A stretch of DNA of 64,000 bases from Maioricimonas rarisocia (GCF_007747795.1 NZ_CP036275.1:1316501-1380500); one strand, 5' to 3'; positions 33,979 through 45,436 are shown, counted from the stretch's first letter. Made by a program: numbers and translations. The notes: generated by a model from the sequence alone, not told the origin.

Positions 33979-36414
33979 ATGTTTTCGGGCATTCGCCGCA
34001 TTCTGCCTGCCGGAGTGTCCCTGCCCATGCTCCTGGGATGTCTGGTCGTCAGCGGCATGCTGACCGGCCGGAGCCTCTTTGCGCAGGTCGGGTTCGGGCA
34101 CAGTTTCGAGCACAGCCTCGTCGCTTCCGACGATGCGCCGGCCTCAGGTGACACGGTCACACGCGGGCAGTCGCCCGGGCGTCCGTCTCCCTTCTACCCG
34201 GAGCCTGGCCAGGTCTTTACGCCCGGAGCCAGTCCCTGGGTGACGACGCCGACCGGCTCGCCGGGCGTGCCGCAGATGGCACAGGGGACCTTTGGCGGCG
34301 GCATGACGGGCGACCCGTTTCTGAATCCCGGAGCACCGGTCGCCGGCGGGTATCCCAGTGGTTTCGGGCAGCCCGGCTACTGGAACCCGTACATCGCCGG
34401 CACGCTGGACGGTGGGACCGAACGTGTGCTGGGACGGGCCCAGCTGATGATTCCGCTGTTCCAGAACGGCTACGAGCTGGTCTTCGCCGACGTTCGCGGG
34501 CAGTTCGATGATCGCGAGAACTCCGAGGCGAACTTCGGTCTCGCCAAGCGGGCAATGGGGGGGCCGGACTGGATCTACGGCGGATACATCTTCTACGACC
34601 GCAAGCACACGGTTCACAACAACGATTTCAACCAGATCAGTCTCGGCATCGAGGCGATGTCGATTCGCTGGGAAGCCCGCGCGAACGGCTACATCCCGAT
34701 GAGCGGTTCCAAGGCGGCACCCGGCGCGACCACGTTCGACGTCGTTGGTGGCAATCTCGTAATGCAGGCCGGGCGCGAGCGGGCGTACTACGGCTTCGAC
34801 GGCGAGGTCGGCATGCTGCTGACCGAGTGGTATGGCGGCATGTCCGAAGTACGCGGCTTTGTGGGTGGCTTCCATTTCGATACCGATGCCAGCGGATTCA
34901 CAAACGTGTCCGGTCCCAAGGGACGGCTCGAAATGCGGTCCTTCGATCTGCCGATGTTCGGGGCCGACTCGCGGCTGACACTCGGCGTCGAAGTGAAGTG
35001 GGACGAAGTCCGCGATACACAGGTCTCCGGCTTTGCCCGACTGATGGTGCCGCTCGGACCGGCTCCCGCGACACGTAACGGCCGGCTGCGTCGCCGCATG
35101 TACGATCGCATCATCCGCGACGACGACATTGTGACTGTTGCTGCCGGCGCGGGTCCGCAGGAACAGGTGATCGACTCGCTCACCGGACGGCCGCTGATCA
35201 ACATCAACACGGTCGACGGCACGACGGCGAATGTGCCCGCGGCGTTTGCAGCGGCAGGTGCGAACAGCACGATCTTCGTCGACGGCTCGGCGGGCACGCT
35301 GAGTGTGAACGATCCGGTCGTTCTGCAGAACAACCAACTGGTCTTCGGCGGGAGCAGCCAGGTGCAGGTCGAAGGGGCCACCACCGGTTCGCAGGCACGC
35401 TATCTCGTGCCCGGCTCGCGACCGACGATCGAAGGGACCGACGTGAACGACGACGTCATCCGCCTGGTGGACAACACCAGTGTGCGGGGCATCGACGTGA
35501 CCGGCGGTCGTAACGGATTCATCGGCGACAACAACGGCGACGGAGCCGCGGATGCCCTCGTGAACGTGCAGGTGATCGACACGTCGGCGACCATGGCCAA
35601 CTTCAACGGCGCCGCCAACAGCGGCAACGGTTATCTGTTCGGCAGCCTCGATGCGGCAAGCATCATCAGTGGCAACGTGTCGTTTTCGAACGAGAACAAT
35701 GGCTTCGTCTTCGGCGACAACAGTGGACGGATCACCGACAACATCGCCGTCGACAATCCCGGTTCTGGCTTCCTCTTCGGTGTCGGCACTCCGGCACTGG
35801 CGTTTCTCACCGCCGACAACAACGGCACCTTCCAGGGGAACTACTCTGCGGATAACCAGGTCCTCGGCTTCGGGTTTGGCGTCAACAACGGCATCTTCAG
35901 CGACAACATCGACGAGCGGAGCGGGTTCGGTGTCATCGCGACATCGAATGCAGGAATCTTCAGTGGCAACACGTCCATCGATTCGCAGAGCGACGGCTTT
36001 CTGCTGTTCGATGACAACACCGGCGTCTTCAGCAACAACACGGCGACCGGGGCCGCAGACGACGGCTTCGACTTCGACGACAACGTTGGCAACTTCACCG
36101 GCAACGTGGCCGACAACAACTTCGACAATGGCTTCGAGTTCGACGACAACTTCGGTCTGTTCAGCGAGAACTCGGCAAGCGGCAACCTGAACGACGGTTT
36201 CCAGTTCGACGACAACTTCGGAACCATGACCCGCATCGTCGCCTCGCAGAACATGGGAGACGGCTTCGACTTCGACCAGAACACCGCCGCCGGCATCTTC
36301 AGCGACAATCGGGCCACGCAGAACGACCTGTTCGGATTCCGCTTCAACGTGCAGGCCGGCACGGCCACCGACAACACCGCGAGCGGCAACGGCACCAACA
36401 ACGACGTTCCTTAG
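33979..36414 (+). CDS. Inverse-autotransporter-like surface protein with beta-helix passenger
   Basis: An 811-residue exported protein. The ATG at 33979 gives a signal peptide ending near SLFAQ; an upstream open frame from 33733 does not encode one. After a Pro/Gly-rich linker, about residues 130-355 look like an intimin/invasin-type beta-barrel: RAQLMIPLFQNGYELVFADV, WIYGGYIFYDRKHTVHNN, FNQISLGIEAMSIRWEARAN, FARLMVPLG. Residues 400-811 are Asn/Asp/Gly/Phe-rich repeats (NNGFVFGDNSGRITDN, DDGFDFDDNVGNFTGN), typical of a right-handed parallel beta-helix. Barrel first and passenger last is the inverse autotransporter order. Likely an outer-membrane adhesin. It ends 16 bp from the convergent metallohydrolase gene. 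Confidence 0.75.
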   Translation: MFSGIRRILPAGVSLPMLLGCLVVSGMLTGRSLFAQVGFGHSFEHSLVASDDAPASGDTVTRGQSPGRPSPFYPEPGQVFTPGASPWVTTPTGSPGVPQMAQGTFGGGMTGDPFLNPGAPVAGGYPSGFGQPGYWNPYIAGTLDGGTERVLGRAQLMIPLFQNGYELVFADVRGQFDDRENSEANFGLAKRAMGGPDWIYGGYIFYDRKHTVHNNDFNQISLGIEAMSIRWEARANGYIPMSGSKAAPGATTFDVVGGNLVMQAGRERAYYGFDGEVGMLLTEWYGGMSEVRGFVGGFHFDTDASGFTNVSGPKGRLEMRSFDLPMFGADSRLTLGVEVKWDEVRDTQVSGFARLMVPLGPAPATRNGRLRRRMYDRIIRDDDIVTVAAGAGPQEQVIDSLTGRPLININTVDGTTANVPAAFAAAGANSTIFVDGSAGTLSVNDPVVLQNNQLVFGGSSQVQVEGATTGSQARYLVPGSRPTIEGTDVNDDVIRLVDNTSVRGIDVTGGRNGFIGDNNGDGAADALVNVQVIDTSATMANFNGAANSGNGYLFGSLDAASIISGNVSFSNENNGFVFGDNSGRITDNIAVDNPGSGFLFGVGTPALAFLTADNNGTFQGNYSADNQVLGFGFGVNNGIFSDNIDERSGFGVIATSNAGIFSGNTSIDSQSDGFLLFDDNTGVFSNNTATGAADDGFDFDDNVGNFTGNVADNNFDNGFEFDDNFGLFSENSASGNLNDGFQFDDNFGTMTRIVASQNMGDGFDFDQNTAAGIFSDNRATQNDLFGFRFNVQAGTATDNTASGNGTNNDVP

Positions 36415-36430
36415 CGGCAGGCAATAACAC

Positions 36431-38551
36431 TCACTCGGCAGCGGCGGAGGAGCGGGCCTGCTGAGTCTCACGCCAGGCTTCGAAGTAACGGCGGAAGCCC
36501 CGGCGAAGCCGTTCGCCGGCCGCCTGAACACGGGGATCGATCGGTGAGCCACCCGCCAGCCGGTGCAGGTGGGCCGCCTGGATGACGATGGCTTCGTCGT
36601 AGTCTGCGAGTCGCTCGAGCAGGGCCGGCAGGTCGCCCTGTACGTCTTCGATAATCCGCTCGGCATAGGTGCGGGCTGATGTGCGCGAGCCATCGCCATC
36701 CGCATCGATCCACAGAGCGCCGCTGCAGCCGAAAACCCGCGGCTGCCAGTCCTGAGAAGTCGGCTGGTACGGCTTGGCGGTCTTCCAGTACGAACCGTCG
36801 ATGCCCGGTCCCCACGCAATGGCGACCAGGTGGACGTCGTGCGGAGGGCGGGGGATCGTCCAGCGTCCCTGCCATTTCACCCCGGTTGGCAGGCTGTTGT
36901 CGCCCGCGGAGATCGCTGTCTCCCGGATCTTCACGCCGTTCATGAACAGTTCAACCCGGTCTGCCTGCACCCAGTGTGGTCCGAGGACGCGAATGTCGAC
37001 GTCGATCTCGTCGCCGGTAGCAGTCACCGTCTCGCCTGACGACCGGCCGTCGACTGTCAGTTCGGCAAGCAGCCCGTAGCTGACCATGACGCGGCCGGCC
37101 CGAAAGCTGTCGACGGCAGCGTCGACGTCGATCTGGCCGGGAGTGGTGTCGTCGCAGCGGATGTAGGTTCGACCCTGGCCGACGAAGTGGCGGGCGACGT
37201 CATGCGAATCGCTCGACCCGACCGGCGTGACGGACCAGCCGCGGTTGAGCAGTGCCATCCAGTCCTCCAGCAACTGCATGGGATCGGTCTGCGTCGCGCC
37301 GGAGTTGATGACTTCCATGCCATTGAAGTCGATTGGCCAGCCGGACAGGTTCTCGCCGACGACGTCGAGGTGCCGGGCCGGGCCGAACGGACGCACGCCG
37401 CTGTGCAGGTCGCGGGCATGGTTGAGAATGACGACGGGGGAGGCAGTCGCTTGCTGGATCTCGGCAAGAATATCGGGCCAGTTCTCGCCGGTATGGTCCG
37501 GGACGGGGGCGTCTGCGGGAACAGGGAAGATGTTGAAGTGGCCCACTTTTGTCGTGACCTCATTGCCGATCACCGGCGTGAAGTACCGGTCGACACCCCG
37601 CTCCCGGGCGAAGGGGCGATGGTCGATCTGCACGTTGTGGTCGGTGGCGATCGGCAGTTCGATGCCTTCGGCGGCGATCGTGATCATCCGCTCCTGGACC
37701 GTCGCGTCCCCGTGGCCGGAGTGCGTCAATGTGTGCACGTGCGTGTCGCAGGCGACGTACCCTTCCGTGGGGACTTCGCGACGGATCCTCAGCGTACGCT
37801 CAATGGATTCACCCGGCTGTACGTTGAATTCCTGCGAGGCAAGCGAGTACTCGAAGCCGCGGCCGGCGAAAATGCGGTACGTTCCGGCCGGCAGACCGAA
37901 CCGGGCCGTGCCGGTCGAGGTGTAGATCGTGCCTGCCCGGACGGCGAGGTGATCGTTCGAAGTTGCTCCCGCTGTCTGCAGAACGCCCCGCTCGTCGTGG
38001 ATCGTGATGCGGGCCGGAAGAGGCTTCCCGTCGTCGCCGTCGTGGACGGTCAGTTCGATTGTCGACTCGTTGAGGGTTTCGCTGAGCGGCCGATCGTCAA
38101 GAACGATTTCGCCGACGCGGATGTCATCCGGTGTGCTGCGTCGAGAGGTCTGCTGCTCAATGACGAGCCGGTTCTCTCCGTCGACCAGTGTTCCGCCGGG
38201 GACAGGGAACCAGACGACCATCCGGTTTTCGTCGCGCGTCAGCCGTCCAAGTTCGGTGCCGTTGAGCGTGACCCGCCAGGACTGCTTAACGTCTTCCTGG
38301 TACAGCCGGAGCGACTGTTCGGTCGAACGGGCATTGGCGGCAAAGGTGATTTCCAGCCGGTCGGCATCGGGCGTTTCGGGAAAGGTGGACCACTCTCGCG
38401 GGCCCTCGATCCGCAGGTGGTGACGGTCGGCATCGAGAACGCGGCTGCCAGCAAGCGACGTGCGGGGACCGGTCAACAACAGTGCGACTATCGCGCAGAG
38501 CAGAGCGGAACCTGAGCGAAGACGGGAGAAACAGCGAGGACGTGCGGGCAT
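36431..38551 (-). CDS. CehA/McbA-type PHP-domain metallohydrolase, exported
   Basis: A 706-residue protein with a signal peptide near SALLCAIVALLLTGPRTSLAG. The start at 38551 (MPARPRC) is chosen for that signal; the longer frame from 38788 is upstream sequence. A beta-sandwich N-terminal part leads to the PHP domain at about residue 270: YVACDTHVHTLTHSGHG, LPIATDHNVQID, VILNHARDLHSG and VGSSDSHDV, which supply the metal-binding His and Asp. Related enzymes hydrolyse esters, but in planctomycetes the substrate is unknown. It lies 89 bp downstream of malQ and may be co-transcribed. Confidence 0.85.
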   Translation of the reverse strand: MPARPRCFSRLRSGSALLCAIVALLLTGPRTSLAGSRVLDADRHHLRIEGPREWSTFPETPDADRLEITFAANARSTEQSLRLYQEDVKQSWRVTLNGTELGRLTRDENRMVVWFPVPGGTLVDGENRLVIEQQTSRRSTPDDIRVGEIVLDDRPLSETLNESTIELTVHDGDDGKPLPARITIHDERGVLQTAGATSNDHLAVRAGTIYTSTGTARFGLPAGTYRIFAGRGFEYSLASQEFNVQPGESIERTLRIRREVPTEGYVACDTHVHTLTHSGHGDATVQERMITIAAEGIELPIATDHNVQIDHRPFARERGVDRYFTPVIGNEVTTKVGHFNIFPVPADAPVPDHTGENWPDILAEIQQATASPVVILNHARDLHSGVRPFGPARHLDVVGENLSGWPIDFNGMEVINSGATQTDPMQLLEDWMALLNRGWSVTPVGSSDSHDVARHFVGQGRTYIRCDDTTPGQIDVDAAVDSFRAGRVMVSYGLLAELTVDGRSSGETVTATGDEIDVDIRVLGPHWVQADRVELFMNGVKIRETAISAGDNSLPTGVKWQGRWTIPRPPHDVHLVAIAWGPGIDGSYWKTAKPYQPTSQDWQPRVFGCSGALWIDADGDGSRTSARTYAERIIEDVQGDLPALLERLADYDEAIVIQAAHLHRLAGGSPIDPRVQAAGERLRRGFRRYFEAWRETQQARSSAAAE

Positions 38552-38640
38552 CGGGACTTCACCACAATCGCAGGGCCGGCGGTCAGGAGGACAGCCAGAG
38601 TCTATGCCCCGGAATGGCTTGCTGAAAACGGTACGGCTGG

Positions 38641-40740
38641 TCAGCGCCGGCAATCGGCCACGGCTGCGAGCAGTTCCTGGACGGCCGGCAACTGCGAGAA
38701 CTCTTCCATCGAGTGACGGGCTTTCCGTCGCCAGTTCGGGCGTTCCTCGAAGGTGCCGGGGGTGTTCTGCGGCTGCGTCTCTCCCCACAGATCCTCGAGA
38801 GTCACGAGCACAACCGGGGCCGGCCCATCGGCCAGCCAGGTGAGCAGTCCTTTCAGCACGTCGCGCGGTTCGTGCTCCCCTTTCGGCAACCGGTTCTCAC
38901 GCTGCAGAAACGCGACCAGCGCCTCGCGCAGCCTCGCGCGTTCTTCGTGTTCGTGCTGCGCCTGGCCGTCGTCGAGCAGTCCCAGTTCCGAGCGATCATC
39001 AATATCGTGGCCGTTCCAGAATGCCGCGAACGTCGGCGTGTCGTGCGTGTTGAGGCTGGCGACCGAGCGGTCCGACGGCGGGTGCAGCGGCGGGTCCGCG
39101 TCGGCGCTTCCCGAGAACTGCAGGACGTACATATCCTTGATGCGATGCTGCTCGAGCGCGCGGTTGACGGCATCGGGAACGGTTCCGAGGTTCTCGCCCA
39201 CGATCTGGGCCCGGGCCCGGCGTGACTCGAGGATGACGATCGCGAACATCTCCTCGGAGTGATAGCGAACATAGCCGCCACCAGCTGCACCCGTCCCGGC
39301 GGGGATCCAGAACATGCGGTGCAGTCCCATGACGTGATCGACGCGCAGCAGCCGGGCGCACTGCAGGTGACGCCGCAGCGAACGGATGAGATAGTCGTAG
39401 CCCTGTTCGCGGAGTCGTTCGGGATGCAGCGGGGGAAATCCCCAGTTTTGTCCCTTTGTGAAGAAGACGTCCGGTGGTGCTCCGCCCGAGGCTCCCAGGG
39501 CAAACACGTCGCGCCACCGCCAGACGTCGTAGCCGGCCCGGTTCACTCCCATGGGAAAGTCGAGGTACCACAGGGTTCCGAGGGAGTCGGCACGTGTCCG
39601 CAGCGACTGCAGTTGCCGTTCGACCTGCCACTGCGTGTAGAGGTGATAGCGGTAGTCGGCCTGGTCGTAGTCCGACTCGTCGACGGTTCCGTTCCGCTGG
39701 CGCTGCGGCCATTGCGTCCAGACTTCTCCCTGCCGGTCGCCGACGGCGCGAAAGACCGCGTACCGGTCGACCTCGGGGTGGCTGCGGCGGAATTCCTCCA
39801 GCTCCTGCTGCCGGTCCGCAGGTTGCTCGAAAAACTCAGTGGCGAGCTGCCGCAGTACGCTGCGCTTGAGGTCCATCTGCTCGGTGTACTGGACCAGGTC
39901 GGTCTGACGCAGTTCGGCGAGGCGGCGCTGGAATGCGGGGGAAGCGACCTGTGACTGGACAGTGGTGGAGGAAGGGAACTCCGGAATCTGCGTCAAATCG
40001 AGGTAGAACTCGTTCCAGAACAGGCGGCTGGCCGGGGAGTAGGGACTGGGGTCGTCACTGACTTCGGACAGCCAGGCCAGCAGGGGGAGGGTGGCGACGA
40101 ACTGCCCTCCCTGCTGAGCGACCCAGCCCATCATCGCTTCGAGGTCCGAGAAGTCTCCCGCTCCCCAGCTTCGCTGCCGATGGATGGCGTACAGCGGTGC
40201 GAAGACTCCCCACGACTGCGTGGCATTTCCTTCGGGACGCCAGGCGATGCGCGGTGAAGCGATGATGCGGGTCGAGGCGGTCGCCCCGGCGGGCAGTTCG
40301 ACTTTGAGGGTGTGATAGCCGTTGGGGACGTCACGGACGGGTAGCTGCCGGACGACACAGGCTTCGCCGTCGATCGTCTTGCGGCGGGTTGTGGGAAGGT
40401 CCTGGAGGTCTCCTTCCCAGGCGTGCTCGTCCCCGTTCTCATGCCGCAGGTGGGCGCGGAAGGGGCCGTTGGCAATCGCTTCGGGCAGGCGGATCGGCAC
40501 CGTCCCCTGGCCGTCCCATGCGACGCAGACCGGTTCGAGAATCCGTCGCCACAGTTGCTGCCTGCGTTCCCGGAGCAGGGACGGGGCGTCGGCGGGACGT
40601 TCGATGGGAACTCCCCAGGCTTGCAGCAGCCGGATCAGCGAGTCGCTGTCGGCCAGCCTCCGCTCTCCCGAAATCTCGAAGAACACCGGTTGGATGCCAT
40701 GCAGCCGCGCCAGGTGTTGCAGCGTCGGAAAGTGGTCCAC
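38641..40740 (-). CDS. malQ: 4-alpha-glucanotransferase (amylomaltase, GH77)
   Basis: A 699-residue GH77 enzyme that transfers alpha-1,4-glucan chains in maltodextrin and glycogen metabolism. GH77 landmarks are GAGDFSDLEAM, PYSPASRLFWNEFYLDL, LDFPMGVN, GAPPDVFFTKGQNWGFPPL, the nucleophile Asp in LRVDHVMGLHR, the acid/base Glu in IVGENLGTVP and the transition-state Asp in NTHDTPTF. Length matches the E. coli enzyme. The start is an ATG at 40740. It is upstream of the CehA-type gene on the same strand. Confidence 0.95.
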   Translation of the reverse strand: MDHFPTLQHLARLHGIQPVFFEISGERRLADSDSLIRLLQAWGVPIERPADAPSLLRERRQQLWRRILEPVCVAWDGQGTVPIRLPEAIANGPFRAHLRHENGDEHAWEGDLQDLPTTRRKTIDGEACVVRQLPVRDVPNGYHTLKVELPAGATASTRIIASPRIAWRPEGNATQSWGVFAPLYAIHRQRSWGAGDFSDLEAMMGWVAQQGGQFVATLPLLAWLSEVSDDPSPYSPASRLFWNEFYLDLTQIPEFPSSTTVQSQVASPAFQRRLAELRQTDLVQYTEQMDLKRSVLRQLATEFFEQPADRQQELEEFRRSHPEVDRYAVFRAVGDRQGEVWTQWPQRQRNGTVDESDYDQADYRYHLYTQWQVERQLQSLRTRADSLGTLWYLDFPMGVNRAGYDVWRWRDVFALGASGGAPPDVFFTKGQNWGFPPLHPERLREQGYDYLIRSLRRHLQCARLLRVDHVMGLHRMFWIPAGTGAAGGGYVRYHSEEMFAIVILESRRARAQIVGENLGTVPDAVNRALEQHRIKDMYVLQFSGSADADPPLHPPSDRSVASLNTHDTPTFAAFWNGHDIDDRSELGLLDDGQAQHEHEERARLREALVAFLQRENRLPKGEHEPRDVLKGLLTWLADGPAPVVLVTLEDLWGETQPQNTPGTFEERPNWRRKARHSMEEFSQLPAVQELLAAVADCRR

Positions 40741-40951
40741 GCTCGGCTTCCTGTCGGGATCCGCGGACGTTCCGTCGAGTTGGAGAACCTGGGCCAGGTC
40801 TGCCGCCGGAATCCGCAGCTCTATCTCTGCAGAGTACCCGGCAGCGGCCGGTCCGGCAATTTCAGGTCATCAGGAGCCCCAGAGGGGAGATCCGTTTGCG
40901 ATGGCCGGCCGTCAGGAACGTGTGGTCAGCACGAGGCCCTCAGGGCTGCCG

Positions 40952-41353
40952 CTAATCGACGGCGATGAACCGTTCGCGAAAGACCGCGACTTCGACACCC
41001 CGGGCGCCGGTGAGGACACACTTGACGCTGACGACGGAGCGATTGCCATCAATGACGATGCGGGTTTCGCCGGACAGATGGTGCTGCGCACCGCTGTCGA
41101 GGCGGATCTTCCGCTGCTTGAGCTCGCGGGTCAGTCCATCGTTGAGTTTCTTGCCGGCTTCGACCGCGTCGTCGTTCTCGACAACGTTGAGCTTCAGCAC
41201 GCTCGCGTCGCGGCTGTCGAGCAGGCCGGCCACGCGACTGGCGAACCGGGCCGAGATCCGATCGAGTTGTTCATCCAGCGATTCCGCCGCGTTCAGGCAG
41301 TCCTGCCCGACAACGAACATCAGCCCGAACAGCAACATCTGTGTCAACTTCAT
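40952..41353 (-). CDS. Small exported protein
   Basis: A 133-residue protein with a very strong GGGGGGAGG site six bases before its ATG at 41353. A signal peptide spans about 1-23 (LTQMLLFGLMFVVGQDCLNAAE). The mature domain has a predicted helix (DEQLDRISARFASRVAGLL) followed by strands (ETRIVIDGNRSVVSVKCVL, VAVFRERFIAVD). No family was recognised. It lies alone between malQ and the divergent gap gene. Confidence 0.75.
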   Translation of the reverse strand: MKLTQMLLFGLMFVVGQDCLNAAESLDEQLDRISARFASRVAGLLDSRDASVLKLNVVENDDAVEAGKKLNDGLTRELKQRKIRLDSGAQHHLSGETRIVIDGNRSVVSVKCVLTGARGVEVAVFRERFIAVD

Positions 41354-41905
41354 GTTTCGACCTCCCCCCGGACGGTCCCAGATTGCCCTCAGTACCGGCC
41401 ATTCGAACTCAGAACTGGTCGACGGCCACAGGGGAGAACGGCGGGCTTTGCCGGTTCTTCCGTGAAATGCGTCAGAATGCCCTGATTCGTCCCGGGGCAC
41501 CCTGTCGGGCGAAATGACACATGTCGTCCCGACTGGTCGCTCGTGTCCTCGGAAATGAGTCTGTCGAGCCCCCGATTGCCAGATTTTTGGGAGCCCGCCG
41601 CGATCTCCCGGCTGGCACCATGGACTCGCGTGAGGCAGCCGCGAGCCGCGCGGACGGGCGTTTCGGCGGCTTCGCCATCTGACCGCCAGCGTGCCGTTTA
41701 CGTCGATTCCGAGCCTTGGCCGCATGGACCTGTGGCGGCGGGACCGGGCGGGGCGGCGGAATGTTTGCACGGAATTGATCTGTGCAGTTCCGGGCAATTG
41801 CTTGAGTACGTGGGAAGCCACCACTAAAATCCGCCGAGTCAAAACTGATCCTTAAAAAAATGACCCGGGGCGATCTTCGCCCACCGCTATTTCAGGAGAA
41901 GTCCA
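41354..41905. other. Divergent intergenic region upstream of gap
   Basis: 552 bp without a supported gene. It contains the promoter candidate for gap and presumably the promoter of the minus-strand exported protein. The 41540-41780 part has open frames with no ribosome sites or motifs. Confidence 0.4.
41802..41830 (+). promoter_or_regulatory. Sigma-70-like promoter candidate for gap
   Basis: TTGAGT and TAAAAT are separated by exactly 17 bp, 76 bp upstream of the gap start codon. This is the clearest housekeeping-type promoter I could find in the window. Confidence 0.4.
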
Positions 41906-42925
41906 GTGGCAGTTGCCGTCGGTATCAACGGTTTTGGTCGCATCGGCCGTATCACCTTTCGCGCGATGATGGCTCGCGGCGACGAGTTCGATATCCTGGC
42001 CATCAACGACCTGGGCGATCCCAAGGCGCTCGCCATGCTCCTGAAGTACGACAGTGTGCAGGGACGCTTCCCCGGCACCGTCGAAGCGGACGGCGACTCG
42101 CTGGTCGTGAACGGCAAGAAGGTCAAGGTGGTTGCCGAGCGCGATCCCCGCAACCTGCCCTGGAAGTCGATGGGCGTCGATATCGCCCTCGAGTCGACCG
42201 GTATCTTCACGAAGCGGGCCGCTGGCGATAAGCCGGGCTACGACAGCCACGTCGAAGCAGGTGCCCGCAAGGTCGTCATCTCGGCTCCCGCCAAGGACGA
42301 GCCGGATCTGACCTGCGTGCTGGGTGTGAACGACAACCAGCTCACCCCCGAGCACAAGTTCGTCTCGAACGCCAGCTGCACCACGAACTGCCTGGCTCCG
42401 ATGGCGATGGTGCTGGATCAGGAGTTCGGCCTCGAGAAGGGGCTGATGACTACCGTTCACGCGTACACCAACGATCAGCGCGTTTCGGATCAGATCCACT
42501 CCGACCCGCATCGTGCCCGTGCCGCGGCTCTGAACATCATCCCGACCTCTACCGGTGCCGCCAAGGCGGTCGGCAAGGTGCTACCGAACCTGAACGGCAA
42601 GCTGACCGGCATCAGCCTCCGCGTTCCGGTTCCGGCCGGTAGCGTGACCGACCTGGTCGCCACGCTGGGCAAGGACGTCACCGCCGAGGACGTGAACGCC
42701 GCCCTCAAGGCTGCTTCCGAAGGTCCGCTGAAGGGGGTTCTCGAGTACGTGACCGATCCGATCGTCTCGAGCGACATCGTCGGCAACCCGCACAGCAGCA
42801 TCTTCGATTCGAGCTGGACGCAGGTGATCGGCGGCAACCTGGTCAAGGTGCTCAGCTGGTACGACAACGAGTACGGTTACTCGAACCGGACCGCGGATCT
42901 GATTTCGCGTCTGGCCTCGATGTAA
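41906..42925 (+). CDS. gap: Glyceraldehyde-3-phosphate dehydrogenase, type I
   Basis: A 339-residue glycolytic dehydrogenase. The start is a GTG at 41906 behind AGGAGA. The NAD-binding start is [14 protein letters not shown], the catalytic Cys is in [12 protein letters not shown], and the C-terminal [12 protein letters not shown] is conserved. Codon use is strongly biased, as expected for an abundant protein. It is transcribed alone, with a terminator downstream. Confidence 0.98.
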   Translation: MAVAVGINGFGRIGRITFRAMMARGDEFDILAINDLGDPKALAMLLKYDSVQGRFPGTVEADGDSLVVNGKKVKVVAERDPRNLPWKSMGVDIALESTGIFTKRAAGDKPGYDSHVEAGARKVVISAPAKDEPDLTCVLGVNDNQLTPEHKFVSNASCTTNCLAPMAMVLDQEFGLEKGLMTTVHAYTNDQRVSDQIHSDPHRARAAALNIIPTSTGAAKAVGKVLPNLNGKLTGISLRVPVPAGSVTDLVATLGKDVTAEDVNAALKAASEGPLKGVLEYVTDPIVSSDIVGNPHSSIFDSSWTQVIGGNLVKVLSWYDNEYGYSNRTADLISRLASM

Positions 42926-42966
42926 TCGACCGCGGCACCGCAGCGTGTCACGGGTGTCGAGCGAAT

Positions 42967-43002
42967 CCGGTCCGCTCCCCTGGTGGGGGCGGGCCGTTTT
43001 TT
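42967..43002 (+). terminator. Terminator after gap
   Basis: A GC-rich stem CGGTCCGCTCCCC/GGGGGCGGGCCG with a TGGT loop is followed by TTTTTT. Confidence 0.9.
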
Positions 43003-43211
43003 CGATCGTGAGGGGGCGCTGTAACCACTTTGGATGTGAGAGGTTGCGTTGACGCTAGGGGGAAATCTGCAGCCCTGCCGTTTCACCTAGGCGCCGCTGG
43101 AGGGACAGATCACAATATCTCCTTTGACTTTGCGGCCGGTATGGCCGACGATTTCGACCTGTTGTGAAAAACCTCTGAAGTCTGAGCCCACCAGAACCGT
43201 CGACCATACGG

Positions 43212-43907
43212 ATGAAACGAGAAACCGGCCTGGCCAACGTGATGCGTCACGCACCACTCGTGGCGCCATCGATGCTGAAGTGTGACTTTGGCAATCTGCA
43301 CCGCGAGGTGGAGTTGCTCGAAGCCGCCGGTGCGCAGATGTTGCACCTCGACGTGATGGACGGCCATTTCGTGCCGAATCTCTCGTACGGGCCGATGGTG
43401 ATCGAGCGGCTGCGGTCTCTGACCGACCTGACGTTTGACGCCCACCTGATGATTTCGCAACCGGCCCGGTATCTCGATGAGTACATCGAAGCGGGCTGCG
43501 ACTGGATTACGATTCATGCCGAGGCAGAGGACGATCCCCTGCCTCTGCTTCAGCGTATACGTGACGCAGGCCGGCTCGCCGGCCTGGCGTTCAACCCGGG
43601 CACGCCTGTGGCGGATATCGAACAGGCGTTGCCGGCGTGTGATCTTGTGCTCGTGATGAGCGTCGAGCCCGGATTTGGCGGGCAGGCGTTCAACCCGATC
43701 GCCCTCGAGAAGGTTCGCCAGGTGCGGCAACTGGCCGGCGCCGAGCAGATCATCTCGATTGACGGGGGCATCGGTCCGTCGACGATTGCCGACTCGGCAA
43801 CGGCCGGCGCGAATGTTTTCGTTGTCGGCAGCGCCATTTTCGACGAGCCCGATTACGGGGCGGCGATCTCGGACCTGTCGGCGCGTGCACAAGGCACGGT
43901 CGTCTAA
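43212..43907 (+). CDS. rpe: Ribulose-phosphate 3-epimerase
   Basis: A 231-residue TIM-barrel enzyme of the pentose phosphate pathway. Conserved segments are APSMLKCDFGNL, HLDVMDGHFVPNLSYGP with metal-binding His and catalytic Asp, FDAHLMI, DWITIHAEA, VLVMSVEPGFGGQAF and SIDGGIG. The start at 43212 is the first ATG; another at 43242 is possible. It opens a four-gene run with the pseudo-phosphatase gene 22 bp downstream. Confidence 0.97.
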   Translation: MKRETGLANVMRHAPLVAPSMLKCDFGNLHREVELLEAAGAQMLHLDVMDGHFVPNLSYGPMVIERLRSLTDLTFDAHLMISQPARYLDEYIEAGCDWITIHAEAEDDPLPLLQRIRDAGRLAGLAFNPGTPVADIEQALPACDLVLVMSVEPGFGGQAFNPIALEKVRQVRQLAGAEQIISIDGGIGPSTIADSATAGANVFVVGSAIFDEPDYGAAISDLSARAQGTVV

Positions 43908-44581
43908 CCGACTGAGGAGTTCCCCTGCAATGTCAACGACCGTTGTCATTCGCCCGGGCGAAACGGATTTCGATCTCGAAGAGCGGATCCAGGGCAGCCT
44001 GGACATTCCGCTCAATTCGCGAGGTCAGGTGCAGGTCGAAGAGGTCATCGAGCAGCTGCGGACCGCGCCGCCCGATGTCATCTACTGTTCACCGTCCGAA
44101 CCGTCACTGTCGACCGCGCAGGCCCTGGGGGATGCCCTGGGGGTTTCGGTCAAGAAGCTCGAGGGACTGGAGAATCTGGATCTGGGGCTGTGGCAGGGAA
44201 TGCTGCTGGATGACCTGCGTCGCAAGCATCCCCGGGTCTTCAAGCAATGGCAGGACAGCCCCAGGTCGGTCTGTCCACCTGAAGGCGAAACCTGCGAAGA
44301 GGCATTCAAGCGTGTCTCGAAGGCCCTCCGCAAGCCGATGAAACGCAAGGCGGACTTCGCCGTGGTCGCGTCCGAACCGCTGGCGTCGATGGTAACCTGT
44401 GTCCTGCGAGGCACCGAGTTGCGGCTGCTGGGGCCGGTGTGCGGTTGCGAGGACGCCCAGCGGGTCGAGTTCATTGGTGCGGGGGCGGTTGCGGACGGCG
44501 AGAGCCCCCAGAACGGTTCGACGGTCGCGGATCCGGTCGGCCGGACGCCGACAAATGGTCGTTTGGTGCAAGAGGTGCAGC

Positions 44582-45436
<855 letters not shown>

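Noticed and set aside
34144-36819. 891-aa minus-strand ORF opposite the surface-protein gene
   Set aside because: It is a shadow of the repetitive, GC-rich plus-strand gene; it has no ribosome site or domain.
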